Assembly: GCF_001723175.1 (NCBI RefSeq)
Contig: NC_064651.1
Location: 4,588,001-4,652,000 of the forward strand
Length of the DNA stretch: 64,000 bases
Source of the DNA: Penicillium oxalicum
Lineage: Eukaryota > Ascomycota > Eurotiomycetes > Eurotiales > Aspergillaceae
Reading direction: 5' to 3'
Shown here: piece by piece, positions 48,016 through 59,317 of the stretch
Layout: every line of letters begins with the position of its first letter
Numbering within the stretch: the first letter of the stretch is position 1
Program-made: the position numbers and the translations under genes
The notes under the pieces: generated by a model
What the model was told of the DNA's origin: nothing
Databases searched by the model: none
The model's input: the letters and a program-made list of their open reading frames with translations, nothing else

Positions 48016-48414
48016 TCAATCTTTGTACTCATACGCGTAAGGTAGAAGCCGACCGATGGGAATCGACTTCAGCTGTCCATTTGTCGACACTACCACGTTA
48101 ATCTCCGGCTGCAGATCCCACAGAACTTGTCGACACCGACCGCAAGGGCTCAAGACTTCCCCTTCGCCATCAGTCCCGGCGCGAACAGCCACGATGCTGA
48201 TCAACGTTGTGGCATTCGCGGCGGCAGCAGTACCTAGCACCACCAGCTCAGCACAGGGACCCCCAGTAAAGTGGAAGACGTTCAAGCCCGAGAATATTCG
48301 GCCGTCTGCGGACAGGGTCGCGGAGGCAACGCTATGGATGTCCGATGGAGGGATTGATTGGATGGTGGTCTTGGCGGCAGCGACCAGGTCAATCTCCGCT
48401 GAAGTGAGGTCCAT
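48016..48414 (-). CDS. Blasticidin-S deaminase-like zinc cytidine deaminase
   Basis: The single-exon frame from the ATG at 48414 encodes 132 aa. It is a member of the cytidine deaminase superfamily with GPCAE (C54, E56) and SPCGRC (C91, C94), the three zinc-binding cysteines and the catalytic glutamate. Length, the position of C54/E56, and the segments [30 protein letters not shown] and [11 protein letters not shown] agree closely with what I recall of the A. terreus blasticidin-S deaminase (BSD), which removes an amino group from the cytosine of the nucleoside antibiotic. The frame is open to an upstream ATG at 48591, but that extension (59 residues) has no counterpart in the family. No antibiotic biosynthesis genes are nearby. 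Whether blasticidin is the true substrate, rather than another cytosine nucleoside, is not shown by sequence. Confidence 0.85.
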   Translation of the reverse strand: MDLTSAEIDLVAAAKTTIQSIPPSDIHSVASATLSADGRIFSGLNVFHFTGGPCAELVVLGTAAAANATTLISIVAVRAGTDGEGEVLSPCGRCRQVLWDLQPEINVVVSTNGQLKSIPIGRLLPYAYEYKD

Positions 48415-49833
48415 CGGGCAGTTGTGCGAGGTATTGTAAGAATTTCCCGCGGTGATGCGAATAGTGGCCACGAATATTCGGCTTGGAGATCCTAAAAATG
48501 CCTCTTCATACCGGGGTTTTAAAGGCGAACAGAACTCGAGGCACCGGGGTGTCAGGCTAGTAGCCTGGAGGCAGGTGCCCATAGATCTCACTCCTTAAGT
48601 CACGTGAGCAACTGTCAATATGGATTGGATTCTATATAATTGAATGTTGAATCCGGTACTACACCCGATACTTTGGATTACAAACCTGGAAATCAATTTT
48701 AAATGAACCAAGTAGGGTATATTGAATGCTGACAACTTTTTTTTGTATCGGGGTGAGAAGCGAGAGTGATGGACAAAATCAATGATGAAACCAGTGATAA
48801 ACGTTTTGTTTTTTTCACTCCGATAGTCACTTCTAAGCTGAGCGGAAGGTCTGCTCTTCTTGAGGTGGAAGAGCTAGGATGACCAGCTTCGAGAGACTTT
48901 ACTGATGCTGGGGATTATAAATTTCAAGGACTGCAGATAGATTGATCTCGTTCAAAAAGGCGGGCCGTTTCATTATCACTGTGACCAGTTTCATTATATA
49001 CAAGTAAACATCACACTCATCGAATAAATTACGTCGAGATGGTAGATCACCATGCTCACGCCTTGCTGTACTCCTTCAGCCTAGAGATTGATATAGTAAA
49101 AGCCAAGCAACTTGTTAAACCTTTGATAACGCCTTAGTGCCATTTCTGAAACTGTGTGGCTTGAGACTGTGTGACACATGAGACACACCTGAAAAAGCAT
49201 GCACGATGATCCTGGGATCGAGGTTGATTATGAACAGTCGAATGGTTGAAAATATGTTTGAAACGAGCAAATGTCAATCTCCAACCCAGTATTCTCAGGA
49301 AAAAGTCAGGGACTGTGATTTTTGAGATCTAATCTTCAAAACGGAGGTGTATTGTAAGCTCCATTATATCACACAGGGCGTCCAGAGGGAAATCAGCTAC
49401 ATAAATTGGAATCTTACTGAAATCCAGGTACAAATACTCAACCAACATCAGCCAGGCTACCACAAACTCACCAGGATAGGAGAGCCCAATCTGCAATATT
49501 CACTCTGACTCGCTTTCAAAATTGGAAGTAGAATCTAGGATGAAGAGGGGATCCATCCTTGTTCGGTATCCTTTCCCTTCGTACATAGATACCTGTTATT
49601 ATTAGAGTATCGACCTCAGGGTGAGAGTTCAAAACTGAAAATATCAAATGCATTTCAGAAGCCAAATAGGTATCTCGTTTCCCCCTCCCTCCAGGGTTTC
49701 TTCCGTCCCACAGTGCTGTGGTATTAGATAATGAAAAATGTATGTACCCATGCCAGGTCGCTCTCGGTGGTAGAGCAAAAGGCAACTTCTATTTACAAAC
49801 AGAATCGACAAGCCGGACAATCCTGGCTGTCAT
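48415..49833. other. AT-rich intergenic region (1.4 kb)
   Basis: No gene is supported. It is AT-rich with several poly-T/A runs. The promoter of the deaminase and the 3' flank of the carotenoid oxygenase must lie here. Confidence 0.5.
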
Positions 49834-51726
49834 TCAGTCGGGACCCCGTCGCAATGACTTGACAGACCGTTGTTTTTCAATGTCTTCTCGAGAAAACCAG
49901 TGACCGTGAAAGCCATACGGCACTCTTTGCGGAAGCAGAATTCGTGCAATGACAGTCTTCATATCAAGGGCGTCAATTACCCACAGCTCACTGCGAGCGT
50001 TTAATGGGCAACTTCCGTCGTCACGTAGCTGAGACTCGTCGAACAAGAACGCCAGAAGAAAGCCGTCATCCTCTCGTGTGGCATTTGCACGGGGGACAAA
50101 CGAAGCCTCTTGAGTGTACCAGCCCTTTGGAGCCTGGAAAACTCGGATCGGGTCGTCATTGTCCTTGCTGGCGATGATATCTTGTATGCTTCGAGTATCA
50201 ACACACCCCACTTTGGGTGTTGGCATTTTCTTCAGACCTGTTTGAATCAATTTCCGCACATCCATTTTGACGAGGCAGTCAATCTTGACACCTTGTCCAA
50301 TGCTTGCGGTCAGCTTTGGATCGGTGGTCGAGCAACCGTAAATGAAACGTGCGTCTTTCATCGCTCGATTGGGTGCCACAATGGGAAATTCGAACGGGAT
50401 TGCGGACAAAGCCCACTCGTGCATGATGGTGTTTTGTACTGGATCGGAGACGTTGAAACAGTAATAATACAAGCTACACGCATCGTGGCCTTGATCCAGG
50501 TAGTGAGCATCGCGCGGATAGCCCGACGAACCTGCACAATAGAGTACTGCGGGCGTGGTCGTGCGGCAGGCGAGCATATTCACCACCTTCACATTTTCTT
50601 TGGAAGAGCCAGAGGTCTCGACACCATCCCAAGTGTTTGCAGTATGGAAGATGAGACAAGGGTCTGACTCGTACCACCGTATCTGTTGAGGCTCCATTCT
50701 TGGAAATATTCCAAAGCGCGATTGAAACTGTGAATCGTACTGAACTGGGGGCTTTCCCTTGATCGTATTCAAGGGGTTCAAGGAGAGTGGAAGATCAAGT
50801 ATGACGGTATGGGTCCCCGAAACGCCAAAGTCGTGCATCAGCTTAGGGCTCGTCACTCCGGGGATTGGTGCATTCATCAATCTCGAATAAGAACCGGCTT
50901 TTCCTGGGTAATGTTCTTGCTCGGGAATCACAGTATACCAGACAAAGGGTGGCAAGAATGAGGACTGAAAGGAAATCATTTGGTGACTATCGGGATCAAC
51001 TTTGGGCTGTTGATGGTTAGCATGGGGCTTGTCTGTTCTCTTCCCACAATCTCCTCATTGACTCACATGGGATGTAGCCCAGTTTTTCAAAAATCCCAAC
51101 GGGCCCTTTCCACCAATGATCTCCTCGAAAGAAGGATGGCTCTCGGGCTCTCCCTCTGCCGATACACCATTGAACCAACCGACCGTCTGTAAGCTTGGCA
51201 ATAAGACTCTTAATGGTGGCCCGCTTTGACAGTGCGCTAGAGCTCTACCATCGTGAAAGGAAATAGAGGTGTTTGCAACGCTGATATTACGGATTGCTGG
51301 CACCAACGGGCTGATGTGTGACCAGATGATCAGAATTGTGCATCGCACGATCTCGCACACGAAAGCGAAGATTGAAATGCAAGGATCGAGCATGACGCTC
51401 AAGCTGAGCACCGGAGGGGAAAATCCCTTCGGCATCGACCGAGCGGCGAGATAGACGTCGGTCAGCAAGTACTGGTTCACAAATTGTGGCTCGGATCTGC
51501 TTTTTTCGCCTTCCAGCTGCTTAAAGTAGACACCGGACAGCATGCCATCCCCATCCCACCAGTGCGAGCGCTCGTCATTCTGGGGCATCCCCTGAGGGTT
51601 GCCGCCATTTCGTACATATTGGCCGCCTATGAGCTCAGCGGGGATTGAGCCGGAGTAGGGACAGGAAGTCAGATCCCGCTGGCGCTGTATCGGTTCGAAG
51701 TTACCGCTGAAATACCATCTGGGCAT
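49834..51726 (-). CDS. Carotenoid cleavage oxygenase (CarX/CarT-like)
   Basis: The model is complement(join(49834..51006, 51067..51726)), 610 aa. The family cleaves carotenoid or stilbene double bonds at a four-histidine non-heme iron. All four ligands are visible: H220 in TSHPKVDP (at the exon junction), H278 in LMHDFG, H341 in FHTANTWD and H587 in GFHGHW. The N-terminal GGQYVRNGGNP and WWDGDGMLSG are family hallmarks, and a hydrophobic patch (SIFAFVCEIVRCTILIIW) near 120-140 fits membrane docking as in carotenoid-cleaving members. The 60-nt intron is phase 0. An upstream short exon before 51726 cannot be excluded. An opsin gene lies 3.3 kb away in divergent orientation, which suggests that this enzyme forms retinal, as CarX does in Fusarium. 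No phytoene synthase or desaturase gene is in the window. Confidence 0.9.
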
Positions 51727-54700
51727 CTTGCAGTCAAAATTCCCGGAATTTTGGTCGATGTGGAAAGACCAGCGTGTTTGGTCGTCCGCCAGGAGCCTGT
51801 GAAAAAGGTAATGAATGCTTCTCCTGTCATATTAAATCTATGGCGGCTAGAAAATTGGGCTAGCCATGTCGAACAGAAAAGTATCAGAGGGGGACTAGCA
51901 ATGCCAGGAACATGCCAGTGCGCAGTGGAGCAGACAGTTTATCATCGGATGCATTTTGGCTGTGGAAGTTACATCATTGCCTAGTCGAAGAACAAGCATT
52001 TAGCCCGTGGTCTCGATGACCACATAGGAGAAGGGGGCGTGGGTCCTGTGCTAACTTGGGAGTACCATGTGTGTAGTTCGGTTTAAAACTCCCTCGTCAG
52101 ACCTATACCTAATCATTGGCAAATGGTGGAAGGTCAGCCCACAAGCCCAAGACAGACAACAGATACTGTACGTGGCAACTCGCTGCCCTGCTTCGAGTGT
52201 GTTATTGAAGTCCGGTGTTTGTGTCCGGGTCTACCGCTCTAGCCCTATACGAGGTCGGAGCATCGGAACCGGATTGTAGCCCATCCTAAGGCTACTGAAA
52301 TTCATTACAACCCGACCCTCCACGGTAAATAATTCCTTGCTGCTTCCGATCTCCAGACGAATAATGACCTCGTTATCTGGGTCCGATTGTGGAGAACATG
52401 GGATTACCCCAAGGACGTCAAGTTCGATGACAGAGGCATGGCCGAGCGCCAAAAAAAAGATTATTATGAATAATGTTCCCTCGCAAATCACTGGGCTGCT
52501 ATCGCTTGTTACTGGCAGGGCGCGAGTAGCCCAGAATGTTTCCCTTCGGGGACACTATCATTCGGGCTTGGACACGAATCCAGCTTGTTGTCAGTTCCGT
52601 AGTGAAGTCCATGTTTAGCATCGTCATGAACAACGTGGAAATTGATGTGTGTCAAAACCATATCGACGTCCATGTGACGTCAGCTGAGCCAGCCGGGACC
52701 GTGTCAAGGTGGATCGAACTCGATCATCGCGATCTTGTCGCGATCACAACGTCGGAGTGTGGGTGCGGGTTGGAAATCTTGGTTTTGACAGGGGCGGGCA
52801 GAATTTGGCACGAATGCACGATGGTCCGAGGGTCACATGGGCTGGCCAGGCCAGGCGGTAGACCCGAAGCTAGTGACCCTGCGATGCAGTTCTTGCGTGA
52901 GGACGCCGACTAGCTCGGCTTTCTCACCATCGATCGCAGAGATCCCCTCAACAATTTTCTCGCTGATCGAGATCTTGTTATTTCCCAGTTTTTCATGTCA
53001 ATTATGGCGAGTGGACGCCGGCCGAGAAAGGGTGCTCTGCGCATCAACCCCCCTGTTCCAGCATCGGGATCTGTGGTACGGCTGGTGCATCATGCGGTAG
53101 TAACGACAAACCCAATCGACGATCAGGTCAATTGAAGCATTCCTGTCAGCACGAGGGCTGCAGTGAACCCACCGGCCAATTTCATGACAGTGTGGATAAA
53201 CCGATCAGGAGTGGTACAGCTGTCAAAGGCTAGATTGGCGCCATGACAACATCCAGAAAGCACGAGTAACTTTAATCGAAGTGGTCGGCCAGGGGATGGT
53301 GCCTGTTAACATGAGGTACATACATTCAAGTACTAATGACTCAAATAATCATGAGCAAATTTGGCAGACATACTCTAGTGACCTCCGCTCGTAATGTTGT
53401 CCCAACGTGCGATGGAGCACTGATAATATCACATTATCATTGTAATCTCCTCTGCGACTCGAAAGATACATACAGCAGTACAACATACAAGAGGACACAG
53501 ATCATTGACCCCCATCGACCCGCTCTCCTCTCATGCCGCTCACTTCCTCCCATACCCACAATTCCAGAGTTAGAGATTTGCGGAAGGCGTCGGATAGAGA
53601 TCGGCTAGCAAATCCGGGATCCGCTCCTGAGCGAGGTGGGGCAAGGCTTGTCTTCTCAAGTCGCCCAAGGCGGGTTGACGATCAGAATCATGGAAACTCA
53701 ATCTACCACCCCACATCGCCCGTGCTCACGGCCCGCGCGAGACCCTCGATCATCGTCTTGTGCCCTTTGCGCCTCGTAACCTGCCCATGCACGCTTGTGG
53801 GGCTCTTTCAGTTCAGGCGGGACTACAAGCTTCCTCTAGACTGCGAGAGTGTTTTGCGAGCTGCAGATCTAGACAGCATTCTCGTCACCTGGGGCGTTTT
53901 TTAGGGACAGAAGGTACATGTTTATGAATTGCTGATCCGTAGCGGAACAGCTGTGTGAAAAGCCCTGATACAAGAGTGTTGAACGGACATATGTTTCCAG
54001 AGAATTTGATTGACAACACGTGTGACGCATAGTACAGATTGGGACCTCAAACCTGTCTTGTGCACGATTTGATGGGGGGTTAGGGGAGAGGGATCTTGTC
54101 TAAATCTTCGAAGTACCCCCAAAGTTATTCTAAAACTGTCAAGAGCTCTCCTTCGGTGGCAATTGTATACTAGATGCAGTATGACGACGCAAAAGGTTTC
54201 GAGGTACAACAAGCCCGTTATTTCGCCAGGCACATCTTTGAGGGGCTGACGCGGTGCTCGGCGGTAGTGACGGTCGAGAGAAAGCGATTCGCCAGGAGCC
54301 AGGGTTTGCAACGTGAAGGTAGTTCAACATTTTGCTAATATGGTCCATGTCATCTGCTGGAACGAGCAGCACAGTAGGGAGCATTTAATTATTATTCTTA
54401 TTATTGCAATCGTTGGGGCAAGCTCGAAACGCGCATAGACGTGCTGATCAGGGCCGGCTCGGGTGTGAAACCCCAAGATGACGTCAAAGATCACTATATT
54501 CGCGCCGTCGGCATTTGGTGCATTCTTACCTAAAATTTCATGGAGGCGGTCGTCGCGCGATCGATAGATCGACAAAATGCCGTCCTTAACCGTAAGTTGT
54601 AGACATGTCGGCCGTAGTAGATTTATTGCGTTTTTAACCAAATTCGGGGCGACCAGCACGATGCCAACAATAAGGTCCAAAACTTGTCCTGCTGCTGTTC

Positions 54701-55007
54701 ATGATGTCAGAGTTACCTGATTGAGAGACAGTCAATAGGAAAATCAGTCGCAGAATGATAGTGCATCCAAGGTAAAATCCGTATTCAAATCTTAGTCAAT
54801 ACCACAAGACCCTTCTGGAAAATGGAATAGAGAAAAACGGAAAAGAAGGTGACGCTTATCATGAGTCAGGCGACCAGGCGGCGATCTGCCTTGAACCAAA
54901 ACTAGTGTTAAATATCCCCCTCTACCACAATTCCCACGGGCTTCTACACAAACCATTCTCCCTTTCTTCAGAGCAATTAAGTGTATATTGAGAACGCAGG
55001 GTGCAAC
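51727..55007. other. Gene-poor region (3.3 kb) between carotenoid oxygenase and opsin
   Basis: I find no intact gene. On the minus strand an open stretch of about 55 codons ending at 52833 reads like protein (ISISEKIVEGISAIDGEK and VLTQELHRRV) but has no ATG or recognisable family; it may be a decayed gene fragment. Minus-strand frames at 54324-54680 and 52231-52491 are similarly orphaned. The region also holds the two promoters of the flanking divergent genes. Confidence 0.4.
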
Positions 55008-55970
55008 ATGGAAGACTTCCTTCACCTCCAGAAAAAGAACAATGTGTTCAACGCACAACCGAAGGATAGTCCCATCAACATTACCACTCATGGAAGTGAC
55101 TGGTACTGGGCAGTGTGCGCAGTCATGTTTGCATCTACCTTCGCGTTCTTTGGCTTCATGTTCAAGGTTCCTCGGACGCATCGTCTGTTCCACTACATAA
55201 CAGGATCAATCACGTTCGTGGCAGGGATTGCCTATTTCACCATGGCTGCCAATTTGGGTGCGGTGTCTATCCCAGTGGAATTTCAGCGGTCGAACCATCT
55301 AGTGGCCGGAGACGCTCGAGAAATTTTCTACGCGCGATACATCGACTGGTAAGAGACCTGTATTTCAGTTTTTTTGTGTTCTTTCTGAAGGCTGACCGTT
55401 GTTCGTAGGTTCATCACCACTCCTCTTATCCTTGCGGACATCCTCCTGACCTGTGGTCTTCCGTGGCCCACTATCCTGTTCACTGTCGTTCTTGATGAGA
55501 TTATGGTCGTTACTGGCCTCATCGGTGCTTTAGTCAAGAGCCAGTACAAATGGGGCTACTTTACCATCGGATGCGTGGCTTATTTCATGGTCGCGTATAT
55601 TGTCATTGTGGTTGGTATGTCCCACGCCAAGGCGATCGGACAGGACGTTAACCGACTTTTCATCATGGTTTCTGTCTGGACACTGATCATGTGGACCCTT
55701 TACCCTATTGCGTGGGGTTTATGTGAGGGTGGTAACGTCATCTCAGCCGACTCCGAGGCGGTCTTCTACGGTGTTTTGGACTTGCTTGCCAAACCAGTCT
55801 TCGGGTCAATCCTTCTTTGGGGTCATAGCAAGATCGACCCAGCGAGGCTGGGCCTGCGAATTAGGGATGTTGCCAGCGCCACCGATCGGGGTGTCGCGGA
55901 TATCAACAAGCCCTCTGCACCTCTGAGAGATGGGCCTATTGCAAGCTCGAGCAATGATCACGCGGCCTGA
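55008..55970 (+). CDS. Microbial-type rhodopsin (opsin), proton-pump type (CarO/NopA-like)
   Basis: The model is join(55008..55348, 55409..55970), 300 aa, with seven membrane helices. The retinal Schiff-base lysine is K242 in LDLLAKPVFG. Helix C reads RYIDWFITTPLILAD: D113, T117 and D124 match Asp85, Thr89 and Asp96 of bacteriorhodopsin, and the proton-release glutamates have counterparts in CEGGNVISADSE. This D-T-D set is that of outward light-driven proton pumps such as CarO, unlike sensory-type fungal opsins. The 60-nt intron is phase 2 and falls within the IDW motif, so it is confirmed by the protein. The start at 55008 is the first ATG of the frame. A carotenoid oxygenase that could make its retinal is the next recognisable gene upstream. 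Confidence 0.95.
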
Positions 55971-58900
55971 GCAAGTCTCGCCGGAGTTGTACGGCACGCC
56001 ATAGATCCAAGTCCAGCCCATCATTTGCCCTACAAAGTTGGATCATAGGCAGAGTGTCATGATCCGAATCGCATGGAGTTTGCCTATTCCTGTTCTCTTG
56101 CGATTCAAGGCTGTAGGGTGAAGCGGACTGGAAATTTTGAATGTTCTGGTTATTCACCTTCAAGGTGATTATTGGGGGCTCTGATCTGGCACTTCCGATG
56201 TGCTAAGCATTCAATTTCGACTCATCACGGTGAAATGATAATACTTGTAATGTTTTTCGAAAGAGGGGGGTGGGGGGTGAAAGCATTGATAGGGTAATAC
56301 AAATGAACATCTGAATTCCTTGAATGAAGTAAAGCTACTCATACAAACAAGCTTCAAGTGTCGAAATGGAGGCTGATTATATCCCCTGCCCAATTTTGAG
56401 GGAGCCATTAAGATGGTGTGGTACTAATTGCACTCCCGGGTTTCGTCGCGTAGCCTAGCGTTCCTCTGCAAACTCCGTTAATTGTGGCATCCTAAAAACC
56501 CGAACAAGATACATTCGCAATAGAACGTTTCTAAATGTGCGAATATTTACTCACTCTAGAGTGCACTGTTCTTGAAATACCCCGGAGCCGCCTTCTAGAT
56601 GCTACAGCTTTGGATTCAAGAGCAGGATGGACGTGCCAAGATAAGTGCCTGGTCCTGCTCATCCTCTTCCTTACCACATTTCATGGAATAGTATATTCTT
56701 GTGTATGGTGTTTGAAATATTTTTACTATCCACACATTAAATAAAGTATGACGACGCCCCAAAAAGCCAATCGGTATGTCCCATGTTTTGATAAATGACG
56801 CTCTTTTCTTTGGTAGGCAGACCGGGACCTCAGGCCTTTCAGCCAGATCTTGAGTTTCCTGCGACATTTTATTGAACCTTCAACGCCGTCTAAACATTGC
56901 CTCTAGGTGCACTGGGCATCTTCAAGGTTGGCTGTGAGACAGCTTTCGATTGCAATATTTCATATGCTGAGACAATGGACAGTGGTTCCTTAAGTCGGAG
57001 GCCGTCGCTTGATTACTCTTCTTCCGGTACTACTCACCTTGCCACTGCCACTGTGTCATTCATCAAAGCAACAATATGTACCACTGAGGCAGCGCAAGCA
57101 TTATACCCTTCCAGACATGACGAAAGATAAGACTCAGGTTGACAAAGGCTGAATAAGGACACAAATTCCTGTGGCTATCCCTGGTTCTGCGTTTACAATA
57201 AAAAGAACAGGCTCATTCTGAAGATTCATGAATGATTTGATGCTTCTCTGGCCTATCAAAAATCACCCTAGACGGACTACTACCGATATCAGTGTATTCT
57301 CTGCCTGTGACATACGCGGCGGTGTTGTCCAAGCCCGCAAAGTGTACTGAGACCACCCATCAAAGTTCTATTAAGCTCGTAGAGCATGCCCCTTTATAGA
57401 AGAGGATGAATGTAATCCGCGGCTAAGCCCACCAGCAAGGAAATGTAGGTATATTTCATCTTTACAAGAAATGACTATATGCAGTAATCACAATGTGCAT
57501 ATAGAGTCGATTGGAGAGTAACGGCATTCAAGAAACGACACACATTGTAAGTTGATGTTTGAAGGATGATGATCTGCTTAGCAGAGCATACAGCCAAATG
57601 AGACGTAGGTGTGTGCTTATATCCATGAAATTGTATCTGATCCAAAGCCTATCTGGAAGTGTTCAAAGTATAGCCTGGTTGAAACGCCAAAAAGTTGGAT
57701 GGTTATGTTCAGGGACTAACCAACGACTGTATCCAGTCGGTAGGTACATAGAACCCCAGTTTCGCTTGTGTTCTATCAAAATCTACCTCCAATGAGCAGC
57801 TAGGTTGGAAAAGCGGGTGATACTTGCCACTTATCGTAGGGTCTGTGAATAGCATCACGAAATTGTCTTGGTGCATTGCTATCTTTTTAGTCACCGTGCT
57901 TTGAACGGTAAATTTCGTGTCCACCCAGGATCGATCCTGAATATGTGTCTCTTCACGTGTGGATAAACGGGATTGATGACATAAAACGATTTTCAAAGCT
58001 AGATTCAAAGGACCGATTCCTCTGGCGATGTCAAAAACTAGTTGAATAGTAGGTTCGTTGCTGTTTTTGAATACCGCGTCACTCTCAGAACTTAGAAGGG
58101 TTAAGCCTTGTGCAATTAGGAGAAGGCTAATCAACTACCCTAGAATATGGGTAGTTCTAGCTCGGTAATCGTCATCCGGGCTCATGCACCGGCACCTAGC
58201 GGTGGAAAGATATGTATTCGACCTCTGCCTGAGCCTCACTTCACAAATTTATGATTGAAAGATCGTAGCAAAATCTGGATCATAAAATTGTAAAAGTATA
58301 CATTCCTTGGTTACTTCTAATTCAAATTGGAGCTTTTAATACAATTTCTGCTTCTGGCGCCTGATCAGCATTAACCGAGCAGCATTGCCAGAGCATCGGG
58401 TTGATGATGATAGGATTCTCCTTTACCTATCTGCGGAGGACAGATTGCCTGCATTAGCGGCAGAAAATCAAAAAGAAGACATACAGCTGCATCAACGGTT
58501 CAAGTCACCTTGGCTTTAACTTGCCCGCATGATTTCGCACCCGAAAAGCAGGCGAGGAATGCCCATTAGGGTGAATGAAATACGACAGAAGCTGAGTAAT
58601 GGGTTTTCTATACAGAGTTTGCCTTCATGAATGATAATGAATAATGTGCCCGGGTCTAGGCAATTTCCCGCATTTTTCTTTACTTGGCCAATGATCAAGT
58701 AAACACCTTTCGCGGGCTCAAGTCTACTACCCGAAGGTACCGAGAAATTATCCATAATGATGAGGGATTTAATCCCGTGAATCGTTGTCCGTATTCAGTG
58801 GATTTCAACGCATCCTCCACGTGGGTCTGCAGGCACGGGCACTGCTGCCAATTTTGTCGGACGGGAGAAGGTACATAAGGTGCGATCGTCAACTGACAGG

Positions 58901-59317
58901 GGAAGGAGGAGTAATAATTAGCGCTCCGAGCGCTAATTATTGTACCGTAGGAGCTGAGCGGACTTGGTCGCACTCACGTGATCTGGAAATAACTGTGAGG
59001 TGCACGAAATAGATTGGGCATGCCAAATCTCTCACACTCAACAGCTAGGGCGTATTAAACGAGTCAGGGCAACTTCAGGCACTGCGCCACGTCCCAATTC
59101 GCCCACGCCCGCGTTCTTGAGGGTTTAATTGAAATGTGATCATACGTAGATGTAAATGCCTCACCCTGGTCCTGCACCCTGCAAACACTTGCACAGGGGA
59201 AAATCTATAAGAGGCTTTGCGCCCCCTCGCAAATGGGCTTTCATTCGAGGACGGTTGGTCAGGCGTAGCTAGCAGTCGACTGCAACACTGTTTTCATCTT
59301 CTCAAACTTTGAGTATC
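55971..59317. other. Gene-poor AT-rich region (3.3 kb) before the P-type ATPase
   Basis: No intact gene is supported. Minus-strand frames at 57709-58134 (141 codons) and 58516-58755 read partly like protein (VYLIIGQVKK, PGTLFIII) but show no known family and no clear exon joins; they may be remnants. A perfect inverted repeat lies at 58913-58941. A TATAAGAG box at 59206-59213 precedes the ATPase start by about 105 nt. Confidence 0.4.
58913..58941. repeat. Perfect 14-bp inverted repeat with 1-nt centre
   Basis: The arms AATAATTAGCGCTC (58913-58926) and GAGCGCTAATTATT (58928-58941) are exact reverse complements around a single C. It would form a cruciform or hairpin, or bind a dimeric protein symmetrically. 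It lies 377 nt before the ATPase start. Confidence 0.95.

Noticed and set aside
48415..48591. Longer start of the deaminase at 48591
   Set aside because: The extra 59 residues have no counterpart in the family, and the shorter form places C54/E56 at the positions recalled for BSD.
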